36,313 nt of DNA from positions 1 to 36,313 of the forward strand of contig JAFAEZ010000006.1 of the NCBI GenBank assembly GCA_023423775.1. The letters run 5' to 3'. The notes below the pieces were generated by a model. That model saw only the letters and a program-made list of their open reading frames with translations, had not been told where the DNA came from and searched no databases. Source of the stretch: Pseudomonadota bacterium. GTDB taxonomy: Bacteria > Pseudomonadota > Alphaproteobacteria > Sphingomonadales > Sphingomonadaceae. The position numbers and the translations under genes are program-made. Numbering within the stretch: the stretch's first letter is position 1; every line of letters starts with the position of its first letter. This document shows, one piece after another, positions 25,556-34,791 of this stretch.

Positions 25556-27462
25556 TGCGCCACCACCAGGCGCAGGCTCTGCGCGATCTGGCGGGGCGAG
25601 ACATTGCCCTTGGGGTGGAAGATGCCGCCGGCTCGGGTGATCGCCTGATGCTCGGAAACGCTGATCTCCCGGCCCGAGATAATCAGCACGGGGATGCGCT
25701 TCAGCCGGTCGTCGGCAGTGATCGCGTTGAGCACGTCGAAGCCACTCATCCCGGGCAGGCTGAGATCGAGCACGATCGCCGCCGGCGGATGATGACGCGC
25801 CAGCTCGAGCCCTTCCTCGCCGCTGGAGGCGCGGCGGGCGGCAAGGCCGATCTGGCCGGCGGTGCGCTGGATCAGCTCGCCCGCATCGGCATCGTCCTCG
25901 ATGATCAGGATCTCGCCGGTGACGCGCTTGCAATAGACGTCGAGCACTTCCTCGAGCTGCTCGGGGCGCACCGGCTTCATCAGTATGTCGGACGCGCCCG
26001 AGCGCAGCCCGCGGGCGCGGTCGTCGGAAACGCTCACGATGATTACCGGGATCGCCTTGATCGCATCGTCGGCGCGGATCGCGTCGAGCACCTCGTAGCC
26101 CGAGGGGCCGGGCATGAAGATGTCGAGCAGGATGACGTCAGGCCGCTCGGCCCGCGCCATTTCCAGGCCCTTGGTCCCGTCCTCGGCGCTGAGGATCGCA
26201 TAGCCGAGCCGCGACAGCCACCGGCCCATGATGTCGACCGCAGTCGGCTCGTCGTCGATGATGAGCGCGGTTTTCTGGGTTTCGCGGCGCAAGGTTTTGG
26301 CCGTCTCCATGAAGGGAAGCTCGTCGTCGGCGGCGATGTCGCGCGGCATTTCGCGCGGGATCGAAAGCGTGAACACCGAACCCTGGCCGACGACGCTGCG
26401 GACCTTGACGCTGCCGCCCATCATTGTCGCCAGGCGATGGGTGATGGCGAGACCGAGCTTGGGCCCGCTGGCATGATTGCTGTCGGCCGAACCGGCGGTG
26501 TCCTGGAACAGCTTCGCCACCTGCTCGGGCGTCATGCCGATGCCGGTGTCGGACACGGTGAAGTCGATATCCTCCCGCCCGTCACGCTCCACCGCGGCCA
26601 CGGCCAGCCGAACTTCCCCGGCCCGGGTGAATTTCAGAGCGTTGCTGATCAGGTTGAGCAGGCACTGGCGCACCTTGGCGCCATCGCCGACCATGATGCC
26701 GATATGGTCCTCGATGTCGAAGTCGAGCCGGTTGCCGTTGCCGTCGCGCTTCAGATCGAAGCCGGACACGGCCGAGGTGACGAGCGAGGCGATATCGACG
26801 ATCGTGCGCTGGAATGAGGTGCGGCCCGCCTCGATCTTGGACAGGTCGAGTATGTCGTTGATGAGCTCGAGCAGGTTGCGGCTGGCCTCGAGAACGCGGC
26901 CGAGATCGGCCACCTCCTCGGTACGCCCGCCGGCAATCGCGTCTTCCTGAAGCAGAGTCGAATAGCCGATGATCGCATTGAGCGGCGTGCGCAGTTCGTG
27001 GCTCATATTGGCCAGGAACTGCGATTTGGCGAGGTTCGCGCTGACCGCATTGTCGCGGCTGCGGCTGAGCTCGGCGATCGTCGCTGAATCCCGGTCGAGC
27101 CGCTGGTGGACCGTGGAAGCGACCGCCTGAAAGGCCGCCTCCAGATCGCGCAGTGAGGGCGTGACGCCCGTTTCCGGGCGCTGCTCGACCGGCATGGCCA
27201 GGAGCAGATCGGCGGAGGCGGACAGCCGTCCGCCTAGATGGCGGGCCATGGCGAAGACCGCGCCGGCGAGGATGGCGACGAGGATCGCGCAGCTCGCCAG
27301 CGACGGGAGCGGGCCGAGATGAGCGACGGCAAGAGTCGCGGAGACACCGGCGCCCCCGCAAAGAATCGCGAGCCCGAGCAACCAGGCTGCGAGCAGGCGG
27401 CCGATCGCGATTGCCGGCTTCCCGCCGGAGGGAGGATGGAGACGGGTTGTGTCGGAATACAT
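25552..27462 (-). CDS. Hybrid sensor histidine kinase with two receiver domains
   Basis: The 636-residue protein has two membrane helices (about 21-48 and 55-75) with little between them, so it has hardly any external sensor. A HAMP-like and helical linker leads to the DHp domain with His155 in NMSHELRTPLNAIIGYS. The ATPase domain has an intact N-box (LLNLISNALKF, about 268-278), DTGIGM (305-310) and a G2 region (GPKLGLAITHRL). Receiver 1 (about 395-512) has Asp447 and Lys496. Receiver 2 (about 516-632) has Asp566, but the usual KP near its end reads HPKG. The start at 27462 is 14 bases after the upstream kinase stop. It should link the membrane kinase to the downstream receiver in a phosphorelay; this is inference from order. 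Confidence 0.93.
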   Translation of the reverse strand: MYSDTTRLHPPSGGKPAIAIGRLLAAWLLGLAILCGGAGVSATLAVAHLGPLPSLASCAILVAILAGAVFAMARHLGGRLSASADLLLAMPVEQRPETGVTPSLRDLEAAFQAVASTVHQRLDRDSATIAELSRSRDNAVSANLAKSQFLANMSHELRTPLNAIIGYSTLLQEDAIAGGRTEEVADLGRVLEASRNLLELINDILDLSKIEAGRTSFQRTIVDIASLVTSAVSGFDLKRDGNGNRLDFDIEDHIGIMVGDGAKVRQCLLNLISNALKFTRAGEVRLAVAAVERDGREDIDFTVSDTGIGMTPEQVAKLFQDTAGSADSNHASGPKLGLAITHRLATMMGGSVKVRSVVGQGSVFTLSIPREMPRDIAADDELPFMETAKTLRRETQKTALIIDDEPTAVDIMGRWLSRLGYAILSAEDGTKGLEMARAERPDVILLDIFMPGPSGYEVLDAIRADDAIKAIPVIIVSVSDDRARGLRSGASDILMKPVRPEQLEEVLDVYCKRVTGEILIIEDDADAGELIQRTAGQIGLAARRASSGEEGLELARHHPPAAIVLDLSLPGMSGFDVLNAITADDRLKRIPVLIISGREISVSEHQAITRAGGIFHPKGNVSPRQIAQSLRLVVAQ

Positions 27463-27476
27463 CTGCTCGTCCTGCC

Positions 27477-28949
27477 CTAACGCGACGCGGCCTGAACCGC
27501 GTCCTCCGGCGAATATGGTCCGTCGAAGGTTAAAGATTCGGTCATATCCACATCGAGCCGGGGCGCGGACGGGATCACGCCCTCGGGCGCGCGGCGCGGC
27601 AGGGCCGGAATCTCGATCTTGAAGCTGGAGCCGACGCCGACCTCCGACTCGACGTCGATCGTCCCCCCCATCGCCTTACAGAAGCGCCGGGTGAGCGCGA
27701 GGCCGAGACCGGTGCCGCCATAGCGGTTGGATGTGCCTTCCTCGGCCTGGCTGAAATTCCGGAAAAGCTTCTTGAGGCCGTCGCGCGAAATGCCGATGCC
27801 GGTGTCGCGCACTTCGATCATGATGACGTCGCCATGATCGGCCTGACGCCGCATCACGGTCAGCGTGATCACGCCCTTCGAGGTGAATTTGGCTGCATTG
27901 CTGAGCAGGTTGAGGATCGACTGGCGCAGCTTGAGCGGATCGGCGACCACCTGGCCGGGATCGGACGAGATCTGGAGTTCGAGCCGGTTGCCGTGAACGG
28001 TGACCAGCGGCTCGACCGTCGCGACCGCCTCGTGGATCAGTTCCTCGAGGTCGATCTCGCTATTTTCGACATGGAGGTCGTCGCTCTCGATCCGCGACAG
28101 GTCCATCACCTCGTTGACAAGCGCGTTGAGGTGGCGCCCGGCGGCATTGATGCGGTCGAGGTCGGCGATCTTCTGGGTCGCGCCGGGGCTGTCCTCCAGA
28201 TCGTCGCGCAACATCTCGCTATAGCCGATCACTGCGTTCAGAGGCGTCCGCAGCTCGTGGCTCATCTTGGCGAGGAAGATCGATTTCTGGTGGCTGGCTT
28301 CCTCGGCCTGGCGCATTGCCTCGCGCAATTCCTCGGTGCGCTGCCGGTGCAGGGTCGCTGCCTCGCGCAGCGCCGAGCTGTCGCGCATGACGCTCTCGTA
28401 ATAAAGCGCAACCAGCGTCACGTAGATCAGGGCCGACGAGATCGACAGCAGGTTGACCAGCCACAGGCTTTCCAGCGGCAGCAGGTCCGGAAATTCGCCG
28501 ACCGCCATGCGCGCGAACGTGAACAGGACGAGCTGGATCGCGACCCCGGTGAGGACGAAGCGCGCCCGATCGGCCAGATAGAAAAAGCCGAGCAGCAAGG
28601 CGATCAGCAGCCACGGCAGGAAGGGCGAGCTGATGCCGCCATAGAAGAAGGAGCCGAACAGGCTGAGCGTCACCAGCGCCTGTACCGAAAGCATCGCCGG
28701 TAGCAGCAGCCCCTTGGTGCGTCGCACCAGGAACGGCATCAGCCAGAAGAAGCAGATGTTGAGCTCGATGGCCCAGAAGATCCATCCGATCTCCTCGGAC
28801 GCGCGATACAGGAACACCGTGACCGACTGGCCGAGCAGCGGCCCGAGCAGGTGCAGGAACACGAAAGTGGCGAACATCAGGTAGCGCGATGATTCGCCGC
28901 GCGCCTCGGGCGGCACGAAATAATCGACGACGTTCCTCAACCAGGCCAC
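27477..28949 (-). CDS. Membrane sensor histidine kinase, catalytically complete (paralog of the 29118 gene)
   Basis: The 490-residue protein has about six membrane helices in residues 25-185, including LMFATFVFLHLLGPLLGQSV and the block FYGGISSPFLPWLLIALLLG. It then has a coiled segment, DHp with His231 (KMSHELRTPLNAVIGYS), and a full ATPase domain: LRQSILNLLSNAAKF, VRDTGIGIS, FRNFSQAEEGTSNRYGGTGL. The membrane part is homologous to that of the divergent kinase gene, so the two arose by duplication. The start is GTG at 28949 with GGGGGG 6 bases upstream. A longer frame reads antisense through the neighbour and is not used. It heads a four-gene operon ending in the GGDEF-EAL gene. Confidence 0.9.
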   Translation of the reverse strand: MAWLRNVVDYFVPPEARGESSRYLMFATFVFLHLLGPLLGQSVTVFLYRASEEIGWIFWAIELNICFFWLMPFLVRRTKGLLLPAMLSVQALVTLSLFGSFFYGGISSPFLPWLLIALLLGFFYLADRARFVLTGVAIQLVLFTFARMAVGEFPDLLPLESLWLVNLLSISSALIYVTLVALYYESVMRDSSALREAATLHRQRTEELREAMRQAEEASHQKSIFLAKMSHELRTPLNAVIGYSEMLRDDLEDSPGATQKIADLDRINAAGRHLNALVNEVMDLSRIESDDLHVENSEIDLEELIHEAVATVEPLVTVHGNRLELQISSDPGQVVADPLKLRQSILNLLSNAAKFTSKGVITLTVMRRQADHGDVIMIEVRDTGIGISRDGLKKLFRNFSQAEEGTSNRYGGTGLGLALTRRFCKAMGGTIDVESEVGVGSSFKIEIPALPRRAPEGVIPSAPRLDVDMTESLTFDGPYSPEDAVQAASR

Positions 28950-28981
28950 GATGTTCCCCCCTTTGCAGGAGATCGCGACTA

Positions 28982-29065
28982 AGCGCTCGATCTGAATTTC
29001 TCGTAAATGCGCGCCAACATGTTCTTTACGCGGCGGTAACCGGTCCGCTGTATCCAAGCGCTCGA
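28982..29065. repeat. Direct repeat AAGCGCTCGA in a divergent promoter region
   Basis: The 10-base word aagcgctcga occurs at 28982-28991 and again at 29056-29065, 74 bases apart, in the 168-base gap between the two divergent sensor kinase genes. Other local symmetry includes the palindrome aacatgtt (29017-29024) and ttac-gcggcg-gtaa (29027-29040). Both kinase promoters must lie here. The repeats could be binding sites for a shared regulator, but no match to a known operator is claimed. Confidence 0.35.
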
Positions 29066-29117
29066 AGCGGGCGCCAGTTCGGCGTTCGGGGTCAGTCCCA
29101 GGGGGGAGTTTCGGCAC

Positions 29118-30521
<1,404 letters not shown>

Positions 30522-30563
30522 CCGAACACCCATTCAACGCCCAATTTCCGGATCGCAATTCCA

Positions 30564-30929
30564 ATGACCAAAGTCCTAATCGTCGAAGACAATGAAATGA
30601 ACCGGGACATGCTGCAGCGCCGGCTGGAGCGCCGGGGCTATGAGATTGCGTGCGCGGTCGACGGTCCGGACGGAATCCGGCTCGCCCAGCAATTGCAGCC
30701 GGACATCATCCTGATGGACGTCGCATTGGGCGAGATGGACGGCTGGGAGGCCTCGACCCAGATCCTCGCTACGCCCAGCACGCGGCACATTCCGATCATC
30801 GCGCTCACCGCCCACGCGCTTGAGAGCGATCGGCGCAAGAGCGTCGAAGTCGGCTGCGTCGACTTCGAGACCAAGCCGATCTCGCTTAGCGACCTCATCG
30901 CCAAGATCGAGAAATATGTCGCCGCCTAA
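30564..30929 (+). CDS. Single-domain response regulator (DivK/CheY-like)
   Basis: The 121-residue protein is a bare receiver. Glu8 and Asp9 form the metal pocket, Asp52 in ILMDVALGEMDG is the phospho-acceptor, and Thr82 and Lys104 complete the switch. The sequence VLIVEDNEMNRDMLQRRLER resembles stand-alone DivK-type receivers. The usual proline after the phospho-acceptor loop (MxMPxMDG) is replaced by GE. It lies 42 bases after the degraded kinase gene and probably shares its transcript. With no output domain it should work through protein contact or as a phosphate sink. An AT-rich region and the oxoamine synthase gene follow. Confidence 0.93.
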   Translation: MTKVLIVEDNEMNRDMLQRRLERRGYEIACAVDGPDGIRLAQQLQPDIILMDVALGEMDGWEASTQILATPSTRHIPIIALTAHALESDRRKSVEVGCVDFETKPISLSDLIAKIEKYVAA

Positions 30930-30949
30930 ACCCGGCACCGCCGTTACCG

Positions 30950-31004
30950 TTATATATTATCTATTTAAGAGCTTCCGTTTTAAACGCTTTTTGGGGGGAA
31001 CCAT
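30950..31004 (+). promoter_or_regulatory. AT-rich leader of the oxoamine synthase gene, likely promoter
   Basis: The stretch ttatatattatctatttaag and cgttttaaacg is by far the most A/T-rich DNA in the window. It lies immediately before ggggggaacc and the ATG at 31005. A TATATT- or TATTAT-type minus-10 is possible, but no convincing minus-35 is seen. CGTTT-T-AAACG is a small perfect inverted repeat. It suggests that the synthase gene has its own, possibly regulated, transcription start. Confidence 0.4.
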
Positions 31005-32441
31005 ATGTCGGATTTGAACGAGGATCGCCTTCAGGCGCTTGGCGGAAGCATGCGCGATTTCCGGTATCTGCCGGGATCCGACCTGCTCGCCCGCGTCCAG
31101 GCCTTCTACCAGTGGCAGGAGCTGCGTCGCGAGACCGGCCTGTGGCCGCTCGGCCGTTCGACCGAAACCGGCCCGCGCAGCAAGTGCGTCGCCCGCACCG
31201 ACGAAGGCGAGATGTTCGAAGGCATCAACTTCGCCTCGCAGGACTATCTCAGCCTCTCCGCCCACAAGGCTGTTTCCGAGGTCGCTATCGAGACGATCAA
31301 GGAATTCGGCGTCCATAGCGCCGGCTCCCCGGCCCTCGTCGGCAACACGTCGCTCTCGCTCGCGCTCGAGCGCAAGATCGGCGAATTCCTCAAGATGGAG
31401 CAGGTCACCCTGTTCCCGACCGGCTGGGCCGCCGGCTTCGGCGTCGTCAAGGGTCTCGTCCGCCCGTCCGACCATATCGTGATGGACGCGCTGTCGCACG
31501 CCTGCCTGCAGGAAGGCGCGCAGGCCGCGACCCGCAACATCCACCTGTTCCGCCACAACAATCTCGACTCCGCGCGCGAGAAGCTGGCCGCGATCCGCGC
31601 CAAGGATCCGGACAACGGCATCCTGGTGATCACCGAGAGCCTGTTCTCGATGGATTCGGACACGCCCGACATCGCCCGCCTGCAGGAGCTGGCGCACGAA
31701 TATGGCGCGACCCTGATGGTCGACGTCGCTCACGATCTCGGCTGCCTCGGCGACGATGGCCGCGGCCACATCGGCATGCAGAACATGATCGGCAAGGTCG
31801 ACGTCGTGATGGGCAGCTTCTCGAAGACGTTCGCGTCCAACGGCGGCTTCGTCGCGACCAATCAGCGCAGCGTGAAGGAATATCTCAAATATTACGCTTC
31901 GCCCTGCACCTTCTCCAACGCGCTGTCGCCGGTCCAGGCCGCGACCGTGCTGAAGGCCTTCCAGATCGTCGATTCCGCCGAGGGCGCGGCACTCCGCAAG
32001 AGCCTGATGACCAACATCCGCTTCCTGCGCGAATTGCTCCACGGCACCAGCTTCGAGACCTATGGCGATCCCTCGCCGATCGTCTGCGTGAAGATGGGCA
32101 GCGAAGGTCTCGCGCGGCTCGTCGCGCGCCGCCTTCCCGAGCTCGGCCTGCTGTCGAACCTGGTCGAATTCCCGGCCGTTCCGAAGGGGCAGGCGCGCTT
32201 CCGCATGCAGGTCATGGCCGGCCACACCAGCCGCGACATCATCGATTCCGTCCACCGCCTCGGCGTGGCGCGCGGCGACGCCGTGCTCCAGCTTGAAGCG
32301 CTGCAGAACGGGACCGCCGATTTCAGCACGATCGACGCGATCGCCGCCAAGCCCAAGCGCGCTGGCCGCGCCAGCGGCGAGGTGGTGGAGGCGATGCCGG
32401 CTGATTCGGCCGGTCGCGGCTCGCGGCGGGCGGCCGGCTGA
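31005..32441 (+). CDS. Alpha-oxoamine synthase family PLP enzyme, product unknown
   Basis: This 478-residue fold-type I PLP enzyme belongs to the branch holding 5-aminolevulinate synthase, KBL, BioF, serine palmitoyltransferase and CqsA/LqsA. Lys274 in SFSKTFASNGGF forms the internal aldimine; Asp240 and His243 in VDVAHDLG and His165 in DALSHACL bind the cofactor. The family's usual DEAHS reads DVAHD. It condenses an acyl-CoA with an amino acid or similar amine, judging by family. It is 60-80 residues longer than BioF or CqsA, with a long N-terminus and a basic, Ala-rich tail (about 430-478). It does not resemble the N-terminus of the Sphingomonas serine palmitoyltransferase that I remember. 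Neighbouring sensors and receivers suggest a signal or lipid role. Confidence 0.85.
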   Translation: MSDLNEDRLQALGGSMRDFRYLPGSDLLARVQAFYQWQELRRETGLWPLGRSTETGPRSKCVARTDEGEMFEGINFASQDYLSLSAHKAVSEVAIETIKEFGVHSAGSPALVGNTSLSLALERKIGEFLKMEQVTLFPTGWAAGFGVVKGLVRPSDHIVMDALSHACLQEGAQAATRNIHLFRHNNLDSAREKLAAIRAKDPDNGILVITESLFSMDSDTPDIARLQELAHEYGATLMVDVAHDLGCLGDDGRGHIGMQNMIGKVDVVMGSFSKTFASNGGFVATNQRSVKEYLKYYASPCTFSNALSPVQAATVLKAFQIVDSAEGAALRKSLMTNIRFLRELLHGTSFETYGDPSPIVCVKMGSEGLARLVARRLPELGLLSNLVEFPAVPKGQARFRMQVMAGHTSRDIIDSVHRLGVARGDAVLQLEALQNGTADFSTIDAIAAKPKRAGRASGEVVEAMPADSAGRGSRRAAG

Positions 32442-32512
32442 GTGCAATCCAAGGAAAAACCACGGCTTTCATATTTAGTGGGTCGTTAACGCGGACTCGT
32501 TAGGAGGCCGCA

Positions 32513-33181
32513 ATGATCAAGAGGTTCAACGAGATGAAAAGCGCTTCTCTTCTAGTCGCCGTCGCTGCAGTCGCGCTGCATGCGCCCGTGGCGGCGCAGC
32601 CGGCGGCGGAGCATGACGGCTTCGTGCGCGCGGGCCTTGCGCGCCTCAAGCTCGCCGACAAGGGTGGGCTCGCGATGGACGGCACTCCGATCGCTGGCGC
32701 CGGCTATACGACGCCCGAAAAGTGGATGGGCAGCTTCGACCTCGGCTATTTCGTCGGCAGGACGATCGCCCTGCAGGTTGCCGGCACGACGCCGGTCAAG
32801 ACGCCGAACCTGCCGAACGGGACGCTGGCCGGCACGCCCAACCTCGGCACCGACAAGTTCAGCCTGTTCACGGCGACCGCGACCTGGCATCCGCTGCGCG
32901 ACGGCACGGTCTCGCCTTATGTCGGCGCTGGCCTCGAATGGTTTCACGTCTGGTCGATCCGCGACGAGCTCGCCGACAATCTCGAGGTCAAGGACAAGGT
33001 CGGCCCGGTCATCCAGGCCGGCGCCGAGTTCAACCTCAACGAGCGCTTCGGCCTCTATGTCGACGCCAAGAAGGCGTTCATCAAGACCAAGGCTTCGGCC
33101 AATCTGGGCCCGAATGCGGTGACTGCCGAGCCGCAGCTCGATCCGTTCATTCTGCAGGCAGGGGCGCTGGTCCGCTTCTAG
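32513..33181 (+). CDS. OmpW-family outer-membrane beta-barrel protein (first copy)
   Basis: The 222-residue protein has a signal peptide (about residues 1-29, ending APVAAQ) and an eight-stranded barrel of OmpW type. LARLKLADKGGL is an early strand, WMGSFDLGYFVGRTIALQVA another. SPYVGAGLEWFHVWSI and VIQAGAEFNLNERFGLYVDAK are the usual barrel motifs, and the chain ends QAGALVRF with a terminal aromatic for BAM recognition. AGGAGG precedes the ATG at 32513. A second Met at 32534 would give a tighter signal peptide. It lies 71 bases after the oxoamine synthase, followed by a second OmpW gene. OmpW proteins form small hydrophobic channels; the ligand is unknown. Confidence 0.9.
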   Translation: MIKRFNEMKSASLLVAVAAVALHAPVAAQPAAEHDGFVRAGLARLKLADKGGLAMDGTPIAGAGYTTPEKWMGSFDLGYFVGRTIALQVAGTTPVKTPNLPNGTLAGTPNLGTDKFSLFTATATWHPLRDGTVSPYVGAGLEWFHVWSIRDELADNLEVKDKVGPVIQAGAEFNLNERFGLYVDAKKAFIKTKASANLGPNAVTAEPQLDPFILQAGALVRF

Positions 33182-33234
33182 GAGCGCGGCCGAGGGGCGC
33201 GATCAAGCGTGCGCCGACAAGGGGGTAGAATATA

Positions 33235-33885
33235 ATGAAGCGCTTCTTTCTGTCATCCGGCCTGGCCGCCCTCCTCGTCGGAGCCGCGCCCGCGCATGCC
33301 TCCGAGGGCGATCGCTCCGACTGGTTCGTCAAGCTGGCCGCGACCCGGCTGACGCTGGCCGACGATATCGAGCTGACCGTCGCCGGCGCGCCCGTGCCCA
33401 ATGCCGGGATGAACACCAAACCGCACGTCACCCCGACCATCCATGTCGGCCGCTTCGTGGCGGACAATGTCGCGGTGGCCTTCACCGGCGGGCTCCCGCC
33501 CCACATCTCGATCGCCGGCCGCGACGCGCTGCAGCCCTTCGGCAAGCTTGCCGAGACGACCTACGGCCCCGCCACTCTGATGGTGCAATATCATCTCAAC
33601 CGCGACGGCACCTTCCGCCCCTATGTCGGCGCCGGCGCCTGCTACATGCTGATCTTCAGCGCGAAGGACGGCAGCTTCCAGAATGTCGAGATCGACAACG
33701 ACCTCGCCCCGGCGCTCGAAGTCGGCGCCGAGTTCATGATCACCAAGCGCCACGGCCTCTTCCTCGAAGCCAAGAAGGCGTTCCTGCGCACCGAGGCGCG
33801 GGGCAGCTTCGGCGGCGCTCCGGTCGCCGCGGACATCCGCCTCGATCCCTGGGCGGTCAGCGCCGGCGCCACCTTCCACTTCTGA
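33235..33885 (+). CDS. OmpW-family outer-membrane beta-barrel protein (second copy)
   Basis: The 216-residue protein has a signal peptide (MKRFFLSSGLAALLVGAAPA, ending AHAS) and the same barrel as its neighbour. PTIHVGRFVADNVAVAFTGG and TYGPATLMVQYHLNRDGTFR precede YVGAGACYMLIFSAKDG. LEVGAEFMITKRHGLFLEAK follows, and it ends SAGATFHF. The shared GAEFxxxxRxGLxxxAKKAF block shows that the two are tandem duplicates that have diverged considerably. The ATG at 33235 follows GGGGGT about 8 bases upstream. Only 53 bases separate the two genes, so they are probably co-expressed. Confidence 0.9.
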   Translation: MKRFFLSSGLAALLVGAAPAHASEGDRSDWFVKLAATRLTLADDIELTVAGAPVPNAGMNTKPHVTPTIHVGRFVADNVAVAFTGGLPPHISIAGRDALQPFGKLAETTYGPATLMVQYHLNRDGTFRPYVGAGACYMLIFSAKDGSFQNVEIDNDLAPALEVGAEFMITKRHGLFLEAKKAFLRTEARGSFGGAPVAADIRLDPWAVSAGATFHF

Positions 33886-33928
33886 TCCGCGGCGGCGTTA
33901 CCCTTTCGCTAACCACATAATTGACCGG

Positions 33929-33972
33929 ACGATTCACCTCCTCGCGCTAACAAGCGAATCGTGGAGGTGCGG
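33929..33972 (+). promoter_or_regulatory. Leader with two competing stems, one hiding the Shine-Dalgarno of the PilZ gene
   Basis: Stem A pairs acgattc (33929-33935) with gaatcgt (33956-33962). Stem B pairs cacctcc (33935-33941) with ggaggtg (33963-33969), the Shine-Dalgarno of the ATG at 33973, and can be capped by tcgc (33942-33945) with gcga (33954-33957). Each has seven perfect pairs, and they cannot form together for steric reasons. Stem A leaves the Shine-Dalgarno free; stem B hides it. This is a pattern seen in the sequence; regulation is inferred. Confidence 0.5.
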
Positions 33973-34278
33973 ATGAGGTTTGCACTGCGAGGAAAAGCGG
34001 AGGCCGCCGGCTCGACCCGGCGCCGGCACGAACGCATTCCCGTTTCCTTCGCGGCGCCCACGCGCTCGGTCCGCCACCCCGACACGCAGATGGCGATCTG
34101 CAATCTCTCGGCCGGCGGCTTCATGGGCCAGTGCGCGATCGACTTCCCGGCCGGCACCGAATTGTTCCTCCACGTTCCGCGGATCGGCTGGCGCCTCGCC
34201 ACCGTACGCTGGAACGACAATGGCCGGATCGGCGGCAAGTTCGTCTACTCGATCAGCGTCGAGCACGCCTTCGACTGA
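33973..34278 (+). CDS. PilZ-domain protein (c-di-GMP receptor), first copy
   Basis: The 101-residue protein is a single PilZ domain. The c-di-GMP-binding arginine motif is in TRRRHERIPVSF, and the (D/N)xSxxG motif is NLSAGG. The rest (LFLHVPRIGWRLATVRWNDN, then GRIGGKFVYSI) is the usual beta-barrel. Both binding motifs are complete, so it should bind c-di-GMP. The ATG at 33973 has GGAGG 5 bases upstream. A GTG at 33961 in the same frame is unlikely because it precedes that site. Translation may be controlled by the leader stems. It follows the OmpW pair by 87 bases and precedes a second PilZ gene. Confidence 0.92.
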   Translation: MRFALRGKAEAAGSTRRRHERIPVSFAAPTRSVRHPDTQMAICNLSAGGFMGQCAIDFPAGTELFLHVPRIGWRLATVRWNDNGRIGGKFVYSISVEHAFD

Positions 34279-34376
34279 TCGCCCGGCCCGCCGCGCCTTC
34301 ACGCTTCATTGACTCTCTCCGCCGCATTAATAGCCTATCGCGTGTCGCTGGGCGTTCCGGCTTGTCAGGGGGGAAG

Positions 34377-34769
34377 ATGCTGAAATTGTTCTCGAAGCGC
34401 ACCGCCGCGCCGAAGCTCAAGGAGCGGGCGCCGCGCGACACGATGCGCTGCAGCGCCACCATCTGCGTCGAGGACGGATTCCACCGGGCCGAGCTTTCCG
34501 ACATCTCGAAAAGCGGCTGCAAGGTCACGCTGGATGCCCCGCAGCCGCCCGGCCGGACGATCCAGATCGCACTCGAGAATTTCCACAGCCTCAGCGGCAC
34601 GGTGCGCTGGTATCGCGACGGCGTCGCCGGCATCCAGTTCTCGAACCCGCTGAGCGATGCCGCCTTCGCCAAATGGAAGCACGCGATCGCCACCGGCAAG
34701 CGGACCGACGGCGCGCCCCCCTCCGGCCCGCGCGGACGCCGCGACTTCTGGGGCGACAAGCTGGGCTGA
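34377..34769 (+). CDS. PilZ-domain protein (c-di-GMP receptor), second copy
   Basis: The 130-residue protein is also a PilZ domain, with RxxxR as RDTMR, and DxSxxG as DISKSG in ELSDISKSGCKVTL. The barrel continues with TIQIALENFHSLSGTVRWYR and GVAGIQFSNPLSD. A positively charged start (MLKLFSKRTAAPKLKERAPR) and a basic C-terminal tail (RGRRDFWGDK) flank the domain. Binding motifs are complete. The ATG at 34377 has GGGGGGAAG immediately upstream. It is 98 bases after the first PilZ gene and convergent with virB11, 22 bases away. Its partner protein is not known. Confidence 0.92.
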   Translation: MLKLFSKRTAAPKLKERAPRDTMRCSATICVEDGFHRAELSDISKSGCKVTLDAPQPPGRTIQIALENFHSLSGTVRWYRDGVAGIQFSNPLSDAAFAKWKHAIATGKRTDGAPPSGPRGRRDFWGDKLG

Positions 34770-34791
34770 ACCGGCGCAGTAGAAGTCCGCG

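Noticed and set aside
31005..32441. Serine palmitoyltransferase of sphingolipid synthesis
   Set aside because: It has the family fold, but its N-terminus and the motif around the cofactor differ from the Sphingomonas enzyme as I remember it; left as an unassigned oxoamine synthase.
33909..34302. Minus-strand open frames opposite the first PilZ gene
   Set aside because: They are shadows of the PilZ gene and its leader, with no family resemblance.
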